Below, one piece after another: positions 1-12,700 of a stretch of DNA of 64,000 nt. Each line of letters opens with the position of its first letter. The first letter of the stretch is position 1. Source of the DNA: Symsagittifera roscoffensis (Eukaryota > Xenacoelomorpha > Acoela > Convolutidae). The notes beneath the pieces were generated by a model, which was not told the origin of the DNA, ran no database searches, and worked only from the letters and a program-made list of their open reading frames with translations. Made by a program: the position numbers and the translations under genes. Where the stretch lies: NCBI RefSeq assembly GCF_963678635.1, contig NC_087067.1, forward strand, positions 43,871,829-43,935,828, in the 5' to 3' direction.

Positions 1-101
1 GAACCTTTAATTAAAGTGCATTTCGCGCGCTATTAGGGTTTGTGCCTGTAATTTGGTCTTAATCGTGTCCAGCGGGTGACCAATTTCGACAACTCGCAAT
101 C
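1..101 (-). CDS. Possible SLC25 mitochondrial carrier exon or fragment, cut by the window edge
   Basis: Read on the minus strand, bases 81 down to 40 encode GHPLDTIKTKLQAQ, very close to the mitochondrial carrier signature (P-x-D-x-x-K-x-R-L-Q), with K where R is usual. A possible splice acceptor AG lies at 102-103, and the same frame is closed by a stop just upstream of it, as expected for intron. Carriers of this family have six membrane helices and exchange metabolites across the inner mitochondrial membrane; only one signature is visible here. The frame also meets a stop near base 15, so either an intron starts before that or this is a decayed fragment. No other carrier repeat is seen in the window. 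Confidence 0.35.
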
Positions 102-345
102 CTCACGCCAGCACCGGATGAGCATAATCAGCTTCTTTGATCCAATGCAATCTTTTCTCACAAGGCGTGATGTCCAGAGGATTATGCTTGTTTAAGACTT
201 GATTGCTTAAGGCAACGCGACACTTCATCGAGAGCAACTTTTGGCCGAAATTTGAATTCGTGTTGATTCAAGGCAGGGACTTTTAATTGGGGAAAACATC
301 TTACTTCTTATCTGCAAAACATTCGGAATCATTCGTCCACCCTTT

Positions 346-609
346 ACAGTGTCTCCCTTTGCACTATTTTGAGATATCCATTATTGTCTAATTGACCTTA
401 AATTTCATCTAAAGGCGCCTGTTTGCCATTATAAATTAATTTTGAGGGGGAGCGCGCGTCAAAAAAAGCAAAATTTTTTGGTCCGAATTTTTCCAAAATT
501 GCCTAAAAACGCTTTATTTCACCGTGTTTTTAAACAAAATTTAAACTTCAGAAATTTTTTTTGAAAATCTGCCCCTTCCCCTCCCCAGAAAATCCTAGAT
601 CAGCGCCTG
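346..609 (+). mobile_element. hAT-like MITE family A, 5'-truncated copy
   Basis: Shares with the complete copy at 50511-50920 the core 'ctaaaggcgcctttggcgcc', the 'gggagcgcgc' motif and the 3' end 'cctagatcagcgcctg'. The 5' terminal repeat is missing. Confidence 0.6.
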
Positions 610-3262
610 ATTTTTAGTGCTAAAATATTTGTTTCAAAAGTAGTTTTGAAAATTTTGTACTCAATTGGGCTTTACTTTTAGTCTTCGATTAAAAAGAAAT
701 AGGTATTTGATAAACTTTGATTTTAGATGAAGTGTCCGTAACGAAGGCGTTTGTTTGAAATTAAGTTTTTGAAAAAAATTAAGTGTATTCGTAATTGATG
801 ATTTTATAGAAAACTAGAGTGAGAAACCTTTCCTACTAAGATGGCACATTTTATTGGTGCGTACCAGCAAAGCCGAGAACACGAACAACCAGAAAAATGT
901 AAATCAAAAAAAGTTTGGGCAGATTTCGAATCACAGATATTCTCGTAATTTTTAAGCTCAATGGAGCAAAAATGTGACAGTAGTTTTTACTTTGACGAAT
1001 TCGACTCACCTTTGATCTTTGTTTGTTATTTATGTTCCTTATCTTCGAAATTTTGACACGCTGGGAAAAAAATTTTAGGACTCGACAGGAAAGTTGATCG
1101 AAGCATATCTTTTGTGATTCGAGCAAGGTTGAGCATATTTTTACTCCGCTAAGATAAAGAGACCAAACATACAGACAAGCTGCTAAGACGATAAAAACAC
1201 ACCTAAAATGGCCGAGGAACCAAAACAGTTCTGATTTTATTATGGAATTTTGAAACAAAAACAAAATGACCACCTTGATCCGGTGACAAAAAATGATATA
1301 GTCAAATGATTACTTAAAACAGATACTCTCTTGGTTTCGATTACCATTGAAAAATATATTTTAATGATGCTTGTTGATTCTACTCAAAACACAAGCATCA
1401 GTTTGACTAAACCGCAATGTTTTGTATAGGAAATGGTCAAACTTTTATCTTATTCAAATTTGAAGTGCTAGCTACTTTAAATGCGCCTTTAAATTTATTT
1501 CAACTAAAAAAATTAGACGATAAAAATATTGAAACCGAAAATTTTGACGCAAATTAAAATTTTATTTACAAAACAATAAAAAAAATTGATAAATTTTTTC
1601 TTGACGAGAAAAAAAATTGAATAGAAAATTCATGATACTGCTGGACTTTTTTTAATTTCTATTTGACATTTTGTTACCTTAACAGTTCAAACAGTAGCTA
1701 CCTTCACTGTTTTTTTGGAAAGTTTTAATTATCGATTCAACGAGGATACAAATGGCGTGAATATCATATATCCTTAGACTCTTTCTGATGTTCAGTTATT
1801 TACGGGAATTTGCAAGGAAAAGTAATAGAAACAAAGCACACTCGGAAATCGATGACAAGTTTAATTGATAAATCCAATTACATAGCAAACAATCAGTTTT
1901 CTAAGAAAACTACCTTTTTTGATGCATTGAACCTTTTTTTGATGCGTTTGCAGCCCATTGAACTATGTAAGAAACATAGTTATTGTAATTTTATGAATGA
2001 ATACTAGCGGTTTTAGTGAATGGGATATATGTGAATATTTCTTCAAAAAATTTGAAATTTAGATACTGGTTGCAAAAGTAGTAACATTGCCAAAATTGTT
2101 TTTATTGTTTAACTTCAAGCAACACTTTAACAGAAACACAGATTAAGATGTTTCTAAATCTAGTTTTGTTTTCTAAAACGATTATAGAACTATTAAACTT
2201 GCTAAGTAGTGAAGAAAATGGACCTAAAAATGAAGTTCACAATCGTACACTTTGTTTGTGACAGCTCGTTGTTGGTTTTAAAATATTTACAATTAGTTAA
2301 ACTGAAAATAAGCAATTCAACATTTATTGTAAAAATTGAATTATCTGATTCAAAACGTAGTTGCTTACAGATTTTTAATAAGTTGTTGATTTTGAGTCTG
2401 CAGTTTTTTATCGGGACGTTTTTTCTTCTTTTTTAAAACTTAAAACAAAAGAAACTTTCGTTAGCAAATTTCTGTTAGCAGAAACTGCAGATTTCTGATA
2501 AAATGAGTATGATCCTGTTTGCTGGAGAAAGTGGCAGTTTCCTACCAACTTATTAATACGGTGGCAATTTGATAAATATAATTAAGCTAACAAAGGGTAG
2601 ATCATTTAATTAAAAACTAATGTATCAATAACTCTAAAACAAGTAGATCAGAGCAGTCAAGTAAAAAAACAAAATCAATGCACCATTCATTTTCAAAATG
2701 GCTTCCCGCACCTAACAAAAGCTTCTTAATTGGATAACAATTTTATTTAGACAATTTAATTTTATTTTCTGTTTTCTGAAAAGTTTCTGGAAAAATAACC
2801 TAAAAACAGCTAGTTTCTAGTCTCTTTTTGAATTATTTTGACAACCAATTGTCACAAAACTTTTTAAGAATGAGCTCTAATGTCTAAACTGAAAAAAAAT
2901 GCCAGCGTGAACAATTGAACAAATTTTTACAAATCTTTCTATCATGCAGATTGATTAAGTTTTGGGTCATATTAACAAAAAGGCCCAAAATCAGTATTTC
3001 TGCATCTTTAATTGAAACTAATGAGATTGAAACTAATTTGTTAATGGGCCAATCAAATGCAAACAACATAGTACGCCATTTCATTTAAAATTTGAAACAT
3101 AATTTTATTGAGCAAAATGACAAAAAATATTTTTTTTTGTTCCGTTGAAACCATTTTACTGAACTTTTCTCGTCAGGTTAAAGTGACATGAAATTTTTGG
3201 TAATTTTAGCCAAACTTCTTCCGTTGGAAAGTTTGAATGGAATGCTTAACAGTGTTGTTCGA

Positions 3263-3360
3263 ATTCAATGGGTTAAAGTTAGCCAATCAGATTCAATCGC
3301 AAAAATATGCCAATCAGATTCGATGGGCTAAAATTAGCCAATCAGATTCGATCGCAAAAG
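3263..3360. repeat. Short tandem duplication, 55-bp period
   Basis: Two imperfect units (about 1.8 copies) contain 'agccaatcagattcgatcgcaaaa'-type sequence in tandem. No coding content. Confidence 0.6.
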
Positions 3361-3514
3361 AATCGCTTATTTCTTTCACATTTTTAAATATTGAGTTGTG
3401 ATTGGCTGAGAGAATTTTCTGGTATTTGATCTTTCTTAGATGATAATTTTTCTCCACAAGGGTGCAATTGTTAGAGCTTAAGATGTGTTTTTTTAGTTTG
3501 CGTCCAATCTTCCA

Positions 3515-3912
3515 ACATGAATTTCGCGCCTCCCTCCTCAGGGATTCGACCACCTACTGACCCAAAGGGTCCTCCCCTTTGTACTATTTTAAAATCTCCA
3601 TTTTTGGCAGACGGAACCTAAATTGTTTCTAAAGGCGCCTTGATCGCCAATATAGACTAAATTTTAGGGAGAAGAGCGCGCTAAAAAAACGCATTTTCGT
3701 CAAAATTTTCCAAAAAGTGCCTAAAAACGCCTTTTTTGGCCTGTTTTTTCAAAACTTGCCTGCGGCGCAAAAAATTGCGTCAAATTAGTGTCACTGTAAG
3801 GATTTGTGAGAGCTCAGAAATCAATTTGGTCGACGTAAAAAAAAACGTCCGTAAAATTTTGAAATTTTTTGAAAATCCCCACCCCTCGATAAACTCCTTA
3901 GATCCGCCCCTG
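3515..3912 (+). mobile_element. hAT-like MITE family A, nearly full copy
   Basis: Aligns by eye with the complete copy at 50511-50920 from 'gggattcgacc' through 'gacccaaagggtcc', the GGCGCC core and the 3' terminal repeat 'gatccgcccctg'. The first bases of the 5' terminal repeat are not recognisable, so no target duplication can be read. Confidence 0.6.
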
Positions 3913-4526
3913 ATTAGGTTACAGTTACTTCGTTGGCTATTCAGTGCTTTGTGTTTTTGGCGAAGTAGCTTCAGTTCAGAAATGAGGTAAAAACTATTTC
4001 ATTTTTTTTATAATTTCGCAATCATTGTGACCTGGTTTTAAGCCTTCATTGGTTTTCTGTTTGCGTCAGTAACCACCTACATTTTATGGACCTTAGCAAA
4101 AATTTAATCAGTCTTCAACCACCTGCGTTTAATATAGAAATGTAGAAATGTAGAAATGTAACTTGTCTCATATAGAAATGGTTTTTACTTCGACATAGCT
4201 CTTGAGTTCCCAGTATTAATCGTTTCCTGTAAATTTTTTACTTCTTACTTTTATTTGGGTTTCATAGACTGCTTGTACTCTATGACTTCTGAGTTGGGGA
4301 CATTAATATCAATTTTCATCAGAAGCCGGCATTTTTCCTAACTGTGTGGAAACAAGCCTTTTATTCCCTAACTCAATTATGATAACAATTACGGTTAGAC
4401 CACTCCAGAAATCACTGCGCGTTCTGCTTGCCTAAGCAAATCGCGCTTTCGAGGCTTCCAAAACATAGTAAAAAAGCCCGGTGATCTGGCCTAAGCGTTG
4501 TTTTCAGATAAAGTGGATGTTTAGTT

Positions 4527-4910
4527 GGGGGCGTTCAACAGTGCCGAAGTACAACAGTGCCGAAAAAGGCGGAAAATTTTCAGAATAATTTACACGCATT
4601 TTCTAAAGAAAATCACTCCAATTTTGGCGCCAAATGTCTGCAACTGCAAAGTAAACAGTTATATTGGCGCCAAAACGTGTAAGCTGCAAATTTTCTCGCT
4701 CAAAATCTTAAAGTGTCACTTAAGATTGTAAGCGATCGCCGTTTAATTTTTGATTGCCGCACTTAATATGTTGAAATTTGTTCAAATATTCGGCACTGTT
4801 GAACAAAGTTTTCATTTTCGGCACTGTTGAACAAAGTTTTCATTTTCGGCACTGTTGAACAAAGTTTTCATTTTCGGCACTGTTGTACTTCGGCACTGTT
4901 GTACTGCCCC
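4527..4910. mobile_element. Complete 384-bp MITE, about 40-bp inverted repeats, 8-bp target duplication
   Basis: The left end (4527-4566) and the inverted right end (4871-4910) match over about 40 bases, each containing two copies of 'acaacagtgccgaa'. The flanks 4519-4526 and 4911-4918 are both gtttagtt, an exact 8-bp target duplication. Inside the right half a 28-bp unit with 'cggcactgttgaacaaag' is repeated three times. An 8-bp duplication is typical of hAT-type and some other DNA transposons; the ends do not match family A, so this is a different family. No coding capacity. Confidence 0.8.
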
Positions 4911-5040
4911 GTTTAGTTTTTATGTTGACTTATCAGCCTGAGATAAGAAATACTCTGAGATAATAATTAAATTTATAAAAACTCTGGCATATGATCAATT
5001 CGAATTTAAAGCAAACTATAGTACTTAGTACAATTTTCTG

Positions 5041-5124
5041 TACGTATGCAATTGTATGGAATTGTATGACAAGAAATTTCCCATTTATGAGAATTGTATG
5101 ATAAGCATTTTTGGTCAACCCGGG
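5041..5124 (+). mobile_element. End fragment of a TA-flanked MITE (family D)
   Basis: Carries 'ttgtatgataagcattttt' followed by 'ggtcaacccggg' and then TA, the same terminus as the element at 39720-40416. The partner terminus is absent. Confidence 0.5.
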
Positions 5125-5461
5125 TATTTCAGCAGTTATAGCAAATTTCAATGACTGCTAAGTAGTTTGCTCCAATTTAATTTTTTGAGCAAACTATTTC
5201 AGCAATTATAGCAAACATTTCAGAACTTAAGACTATCAAAATTTTATCCAATTGAAATCGACAAACCGACTAAATTGAGCAAACATATAAGCACGAGTAT
5301 CAATTTGAGTCAAAGAAAAAAAGTATAAAATATGTGTCCCACAATTTTTATAAAAAGCTCAAAAACGCAATTAAGCAAACTCAGGTGCGGTTTTGGATGA
5401 CCTTGAGGCTCTTAAGGTTTCTTCAGTAACCACCAACATTTTATGTACCAAACGATCATAT

Positions 5462-5802
5462 TTATTCCAATATACCCTTTGGAATTATTTTATTTTTGGC
5501 CAACCAACCCTAACATTTTTCTAAAGGCGCCTTTGGAGCCAAGCCAATATATACTAATTTTGAAGGGGAGCGCCGAAAAAACGCGATTTTTTAGGCCAAA
5601 AAGTTCCAAAAAGTGCCCAAAAACTGCATTTTTGACCTGTTTTTGTTTTTTGCCTGCGGCGTTGAAAATTTTGTCATAATGAGGTCTTTATAGTGGTCTT
5701 GCAGCGCTCAAAGATCAGTTTGCTCGACCTAAAAAAATTGACATTTCGAAAAAAAATTTAAATCCGTCCCCTCGAGTCGAGCAAATCTTAGACCCGCCCC
5801 TC
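5462..5802 (+). mobile_element. hAT-like MITE family A, diverged copy
   Basis: Contains 'tttctaaaggcgcctttgg', 'gggagcgccgaaaaaacgcg' and ends 'cttagacccgcccctc', as in the other copies. The 5' end is diverged or deleted. Confidence 0.55.
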
Positions 5803-6260
5803 TATAGCACCCACTTTTTATTACGGATTTGTATGATCAGCATTTTTGGAACATGGAGTTCCACCGCGGGCGTTTAACAACCATACAAGCTACAGTTCAG
5901 TCAAGTATCAAATTTCACTGTAAATTAAAGTTTGAGGAAATTCGCGGCCGATCGGGAAGTGGCAACTCCTCGAAAGCAACATTCGGCCGAAAGCGACATT
6001 TTTTACCTTTTCAAATAAGCGGCAACTCGCAGGTGACAATTTGGACCAGGCAAATATTTGTAAAAATAGATTGAGCGGCAAATATTGATTCACACGCACT
6101 ATTTCTGTCGTGTCGTATGCAACTTACGGTCGCTATTTGCCAACGCCTTGTTCCGAGTTGTTGCTTGTTACGAAGTGTGACATTCTACGAATTGGTACAA
6201 GTATGATAGATGAGTCCAGTAAAAAAGCAACTATGAAAGATTGGTCCAACTATTTTGAAG

Positions 6261-6417
6261 GAAATCTCAAAAACGTAAGAAAAAAAACAAATGCAAAATT
6301 CATTCCCAAAAATTGAAGGGGGTCCCATTTTTTTTTTAGAAAATCTCAAAAAAGTAAGAAAAAACAACTGCAGAATTTATTCCCGAAAATTGTAGGCAAC
6401 CTTTTTTTTTCATGGGG
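6261..6417. repeat. Two-copy tandem duplication, 78-bp period
   Basis: Two units beginning 'gaaatctcaaaaacgtaag' and 'gaaaatctcaaaaaagtaag' run on through 'attcccaaaaattgaaggg'-type sequence. It lies in the presumed 3' UTR or just past the SLC6 stop codon. Confidence 0.55.
6376..6381 (-). terminator. Candidate poly(A) signal AATAAA for the SLC6 gene
   Basis: AATAAA on the minus strand about 95 bases after the SLC6 stop codon. The distance is plausible for a short 3' UTR, but the hexamer is common in AT-rich DNA. Confidence 0.3.
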
Positions 6418-6475
6418 CCCATCCATATTTTAGGGACATAATTATCACACTTGTACCTACGAATCTTCGCTTTTT

Positions 6476-6732
6476 CTAAATACTACCTTTTGTCACTTTC
6501 GGCCAGTTTTCGCTTTTGACGGTTTGTCTCTTTGTCGGAGCCACCGACTGGTCTGTTATATACTCCTCTCCCAGTTTCTCCCGGACCAGCTGGTTATTTC
6601 TGGCTCTGTCTTCTGGGTCGGAAGGACCCCAGTGCTTGCTGGGTCTGAGGTTGATGAGCACTTTCTCTCTCAGAGAGTCTCCCTCTGTGACGCACACTTT
6701 GTAGATTGCATAGATAGGAATAGGAAGGAATT
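6476..6732 (-). CDS. SLC6 exon 11: end of TM12 and C-terminal tail
   Basis: Acceptor cctttag. It encodes FLPIPIYAIYKV (family IP-x-YxIYK), then a hydrophilic cytosolic tail with LRPSKHWGPSDPED and a Lys-rich end. Stop TAG at 6478-6476. Confidence 0.92.
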
Positions 6733-9700
6733 CTAAAGGCAAAAAAAATACATGAATTATGGTTTGTCAATTTGATTAATAAGTGGGTGTTAAATAGTTA
6801 AACCATTGCAAATTGGGGGGACTGGTTACTACGCTAATTGTGAGTGTATGCTTCTTCATTTTTGTTCCGAATTTAAGTTAGGACGATTTATCCACAAGCG
6901 AAAGGGCCAACATACGAACTGTTCAGCTCTTCAAAGAGAACCGCTGTTGTGCCCCTGGTTAAGATTTACATGCAATTTTTTTGGCTATTTTTCTGGGCTG
7001 GTTAATGTTGTCTCACCCTCAAACAACGAGCACGGATCATGGTGGGCCTCGAACGTCCGACCTTTCGATTGAGAGGCGGATTCGTAACCACTTCACCACC
7101 GCTCGAAGAAAGTAACGGAATATGTGTGCTCATGTGTTTTTTTCTCCAGACAAGTTTCGACTTTTTAATTTGATTTTCAATATAGTTAAATTAAGATTTT
7201 TTGGATGATTTTATATTTTTAACAAAACAAATCATTTTCATATTTGCTTGAAGTTATAAGTTAAATAGTTTTTCGCTTGAATCAAAGCCTAATTAAAGCA
7301 ACTATTGCATGCTAATAGTCACCCACGCTTATCTCTACCCCACCATCCGTATATTACTGGGACTGTTCTATAAGCATGTGTGCCTATTAGCATGCGTGAA
7401 TGCAGTTGACCCAATCGCTATTTTCAAGATTGGTTAGGCAAAAATAAATTTTTACGTCCCTAACAATTCTAGCAATTTTTAACGTTTAAACAAAATTGAA
7501 AATTTTTGTTTTTCGGATGAATCAACGTCTAATTAAAGCATTTACCGCATGCTAATTTGGACACTCACTACACCGCCGTTTATTACGCACAGGGTGATCA
7601 TGCATTATTGTGTTACTCAGAAAAGGGCATTTCGCGATTGATTGAACTTTTCCAGGTTCTTTTTCCTACCCTTCTCACTTCACATGAGCATCAACTTTCA
7701 GATGTATCGAGCGGTTTTACAAGGTTAAGAAGGAATTTTTAAAATACGTTTGTCATGTTTGTCATGACATGATTCAAGTCTATGTAAATTTTCATAACAA
7801 TCGTACAATGTTTACACCAATTTTATTTGTAACAAATCCGGTGGGGCAAAGAGTTTAGGTCCATAAGTTTATTGCGCGTCTTTTCTGCTAAAAGGTCCAA
7901 AATTATCAAATCTGTTGTTTGAGCTTCTGTTTTCATCAAAACCCACATTTATTTTTGCTGATTTTAATTTCAGCCACACATATTTGAGAGTAAAGCTCAA
8001 TTTTTCAAAATAGCAAAAAGATCAGATTTTGGACCGTAAACAGAAAAGACCCTTTATTGCTCCTTTCTATATATTTTTCAATCGAACTAACCCCTAATCT
8101 CTCTATTTTTTTGTTATTTTCAACAACTTATCTACATTACGATTTCTGGAGAATTCTGTGCTACATGCCCAGCAATCGACTATTCTTATGGTTCCGTCCA
8201 TTTGAAAAATCGGGAGAAACTTTGTATTCGGGTGTTTTAGTTTTTTTCGCTTTGTTTTCCACGCAAAATGAGGTATCACAAAAAATCGTCGGAATGGATT
8301 GAGTGATACATCTTATTAAAGCACTTTCAGCTGTGGTTCGAACCACAATAAATTTTCAAAAAAATTCCCAGCGTCGAGAAAAACCGATTTGAAGTTTTTG
8401 AATTTTTGTCTTAATTCAAGCGAGCAGGCTTACAACAGCTAAATTATGCCTAATTTAAGACCTTAAAAATTGAATTTGAGCAAGTAAAACTAGTTTTTTA
8501 ATTCTTTTATTTTCGTTTTTGGAACCAAAAACTTCAAAAAACAGGAAATTTTTTTTTAATTTTTAAATTTTTCTGGTCAGCCTTCTACAAAAATTTTTGT
8601 CAATTTTGCCTTATGATTATGACTGTTTTATATGTCTAAATTTATAACTTATTGTATTTTTACGTCAGATCCTTTTGTCAAACCAAGCAGAAAAAACTAC
8701 ACTAATTTGAAAAACAAACTTTCTTAACCGTAATTTTCTAAAGACTATGGTCGGAACATTCTATGCTACTTGCACAGTTAGTGGCGATCCTTGTTTGGTA
8801 TTTGTATATATAATAGAGCTCAATACAATTGTTCCAATAAATTAGGATTTGAGATTATGCCCGCTCGAAAATTGAAATAGACAAAAAATATTCAGTGTCT
8901 TTTTGTTGAGGTTTTGATTCTAGCTCAATCATATAAATTTTCTGACCGCCAAAAAATAATAGAAAATCCATTTTGCCAAAACCTTACAAAAAATAAACAA
9001 GGCAGAAAAGTCGTTTTTGGGCAATATGTGGAACACTTTGATCAAAAAAAAAAACATTTTTTTTTCAGCGCGCGCTCCTCAAATTTAATAGATAAATTTG
9101 CCAAAGGCGCCTTTGGAAAGAGTTTAGGCTCATTCAGGCAAAATCGATGTCATTAAATAGTACCAAGATTTGGCAACCAGAACTGAGGGTTTACCCTCCA
9201 CTCTCAGCACGTTACGGATAATATTGATTACACAATCGCACTTGCCTATGATCATGATTGTCCAGCCCAACAGTTCTGCCCACTGTGGGAACTTGTAGTC
9301 ACCCAGAGTGATGCTGCTGTACTGGACCAAGTTGACCAGCAGAACCAGAAACAACACTGAGGGCGACACCACCAGCCAGCACACCTGAAGTTCACTCGGG
9401 TCTTTTATTTTATGATAGGTTAACCCAACACCCCCCCCCCCCAACCCAACGCTTAACCCAAAATGTTAGGTTAACCCAACCCAACCCAACGCTGACGCTG
9501 TTTCGATGGAGAGTTGAACTTAATTTAAGCTGAATTTTTCAATCGATCAGATTCGAGAATTTTACTCCCAGCGCTTTGAGGGGGTCTTAGGACAGAAAGA
9601 CGGTAGGACTTCAAGCCGAAAGAAGTTGAGGTCAAAATTTAAACGTTGCAAGCCTTTCACGGGTTAATTTTTCATTTGTAAAAGTTAGTTTTCGATAATT

Positions 9701-12700
9701 GAGGCAAATTTACTCCATAGTAAGCGTTATTAATGAAAATGCACCACTTAGGAGGGGAATCCATTAGTTATATCAGCCTGTTTTAGAAATTCATGAAAAC
9801 CCCTTAAGCAATGCTTACACTTTTAACATTCCTTAAGATCGATTACTAGTTAGTAGAGGCTCAAAATTTACGAAAAAGCCAATATTTAATTTATAAAAAA
9901 AACCATAAAATTAAAAAATTCTCCAAAACAGTTTTCAAGCTAATCATATTTTATGACTTTTTGAGAAAATGTTTGGCCTGAAGTCCCTGTATTTTTTATT
10001 CGGCTTGAAGTCCCTGTATTTTTTATTCGGCTTGAAGTCCCGTTGGCCTGATGTCTGACACCGGCTTGGAGGATTTTAACTTAGACTTTCAGAGGTGCAG
10101 GGTGTTCACTTGATCCATTTTCTGTTATAATGCCCAAAGCTGATCTTTTTTTATAGTTCGATAATTGAATGGTAAAGTTCAACTTGATAGGTTGAATTTT
10201 ATTTCAGCAAGAAAAAACCCGGATTTTCGATACCAACAAAAACTTAATTTCTAATTTGGTGATTTTGTGTTGTATAACCGAAGACACCCGGTCTAAAACA
10301 AATTTGATTCAGCTCAAAAAAATTGTATATCTGCAAGTTTTTCTTCATAAAACGAAAAAAAAATTTAAAGTCTCGATGGCGTTGAAATCTCAAGATTTAG
10401 TTGAAAGTTGATTGCAACCAAGAAAAATATAAACTTAGTTAACTGGTTTTTGTAGTAATTTTGAGCTTTTTTGGAGCTGCTATAAAGTTTCAGATCTGAT
10501 TACTCTACAATTGAATAATTTATACAAAAATCCATTTCTGTGTTTCTTTTTAAACAATTTCAGATTCAAAAACTAGCTCAGAAGTTTTCATGCTTTAAAC
10601 CAAAAAAAAAAAAATGCCAAAAAACGGCAATTTCACAACTCAACAACCAATGATTGGAAAACATAATACCTTCCAGAACATTCCGACTGGCTTCCCAGTC
10701 ATAGACTCGATGTCGACAGAGAAGCGACGCACTCCGTAGATGTATGCGATCACCACCCCCTGGATCAGTTCGAGGAGGAACAGCGGGTACCATGCGGTGT
10801 ACCAGTCCAGAAGCGAGAACCAGTAGATGCCTATGATGACACGAAAGAACGTGAAAATGACCAAAAATTGCATCCAGTAATTTTTGAAGTGAAATCTGCA
10901 TCTAAAATGCTGTAAAAATTTTAATCAGGGGCATGACACTAGATCCTAGTAATAACTGAAACGCCAACTGATTTCAGCTAGTTCTTCAGCTCTTCAATAA
11001 ATCTTAAATATTAGATACTTTATCGGAATTTATGTGAGCATTTCAGATAGTGCAAGTTTACGCAAAGGTTTTAAATATTTTGATAGACATGCGCTGTTGC
11101 CCCATTTTTTTGCATATGGTGAGCCGCCCCAATTTTACGGGATAAGCGTCTAATTTCCAGACAAAATAGTTCATGAAGACGTCTAGACAATTAATAGACG
11201 CCATTTAACGAGTCAAATCAGTCCCTACAGCTTAAATTTACGTTTTGAGTTTTTATCATTTAAACTACACCATTACCTCACTTAAAAATCTTGGAGGGAC
11301 ATCTTTAATGCTTGGAGGGACATCTTTAATGCTTGGAGGGACATCTTTAATGCTTGGAGGGACATCTTTAATGCTTGGAGGGACATCGATTGTATAAAAT
11401 ACTAGGTTATTTTGAGATAGTTATTAAAATTTATTACAAACAGTGAATCATGAGAGTAACAATCAATTAATAAATAACAATCAATAAGGCAGAATTCGGA
11501 TACATACTGGAAAAAATAATAATAATAATCAAACTTACCCGAGGACGTGCTGGAAATAGGGAGAGCGATTATAGTGATGATGAGAATACACACAGCGGTG
11601 ACATATTTTCTGTGGGGTTTGAGTGAGGGGAACTCGTCTAATAGGGGGGCCACTATTGTCTCAACACCTACAAACACTGTGTCCAGGCCTATGTTCACCA
11701 TCATCAGGAAAAACAGGATGGCCCAGATGGGAGCGCCTAAAAATAACAGGTTCCTGTTTTCACAATCATAACAAGAGATTCCGTTACTGAGCAAGAAGTA
11801 CAGAATGCGAATATAAAAAACTTTGAAAAAAAAAATGACAAAAAAATAAATCCATTTTATTCTTCGGTTCGAATTTCCTATTACTTTTTAGTGGGAAGAA
11901 ACTTATTTAGATATCAAAAGCAAGAATGAGAGATAAAAAAGACCTATTTTAAAGCAAAAATTGTATTGTAGACCAAGTTTTCTCGACAGAGACATTTTTT
12001 TAACATTTTTTGGAATCTGAACCACCATCAATTGGGTTATTATAAAAATAACCCAATAACCGCTACTGAGCTGTTATATACTTGACTCTGTACGAGGTTC
12101 CAAAAAAATGCATAGTACAAATTCCTTTTGTCTTCGTGAAGTGTCCGGATTAATAAAGTAATTTTTTTCAAGCTAGACAGTTCAGCAATTGTCGAGGCAA
12201 CTAGCATGTATTTTTTTTACATTCTGCCCTTTTTGCTGTGTTTTCACTAAACGGTCGCTTGCGTTTTGGTTAACTTATTCTTTGCATTGAAAAAACAAGG
12301 CTTCGAATCTTGAAAATCTTTGGATCAAAAGACTGACAAAAAACACTAATAACTCGCAAGTTTTTGCTATATCGAAGGAAACTAATGACGACTTAAGGTA
12401 GAAATTGATATAATATCGAAACTAGAACAAGATTTGTTCTATCTATCGAAAGAATTAAAGAAGTAAGAACGTTATTCAAAAAAATGCGCTATTATTGACA
12501 ACTTCCTACTTAGAAGCCGAGTATCTTATGTTATTGATGCTATCAATATCTAAAAACTAATTTGCGTGAGTTTGGGTAAGAAAGGGATCTACAATTTGAC
12601 CATGTCCTCAACCAGTTCAGATCATAGAATAGTCCATCCAGTGCTAAACTTGTGTCTGTTTCAAGTCAAGGATAGTGTGTGTCTAGGGTCGTGAATATAT

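Larger units (their letters stand above)
102..6475. other. Intergenic DNA 3' of the SLC6 gene
   Basis: No gene is recognised here. It holds three copies of a hAT-like MITE family (346-609, 3515-3912, 5462-5802), a separate 384-bp MITE with an 8-bp target duplication (4527-4910), the end of a TA-flanked element (about 5041-5124), and short tandem duplications (3263-3360, 6261-6417). Between these is AT-rich DNA with no coding pattern. Around 5930-6060 and again near 49430-49500 the motif gcgacaattcg recurs, which suggests one more low-copy repeat. Confidence 0.6.
6733..9245 (-). other. SLC6 intron 10 (GC-AG)
   Basis: Donor gcaagt, acceptor tttag. Contents: a SINE-like unit (6930-7110), a two-copy tandem duplication around 7260-7560 sharing 'ctaattaaagca' and 'gcatgctaat', a family-B repeat (8156-8780) and a family-A MITE fragment (8985-9165). 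No coding exon is seen inside. Confidence 0.6.

Noticed and set aside
851-1273. A 140-codon minus-strand open frame in the left intergenic DNA.
   Set aside because: Starts at a non-ATG codon by position, hydrophobic and Lys/Ile-rich as random AT-rich DNA gives; no splice or family pattern.
9416-9500. Interstitial telomere repeat.
   Set aside because: The units are AACCC/AACCCA, irregular and mixed with a poly-C run; they do not match TTAGGG or TTAGG arrays.
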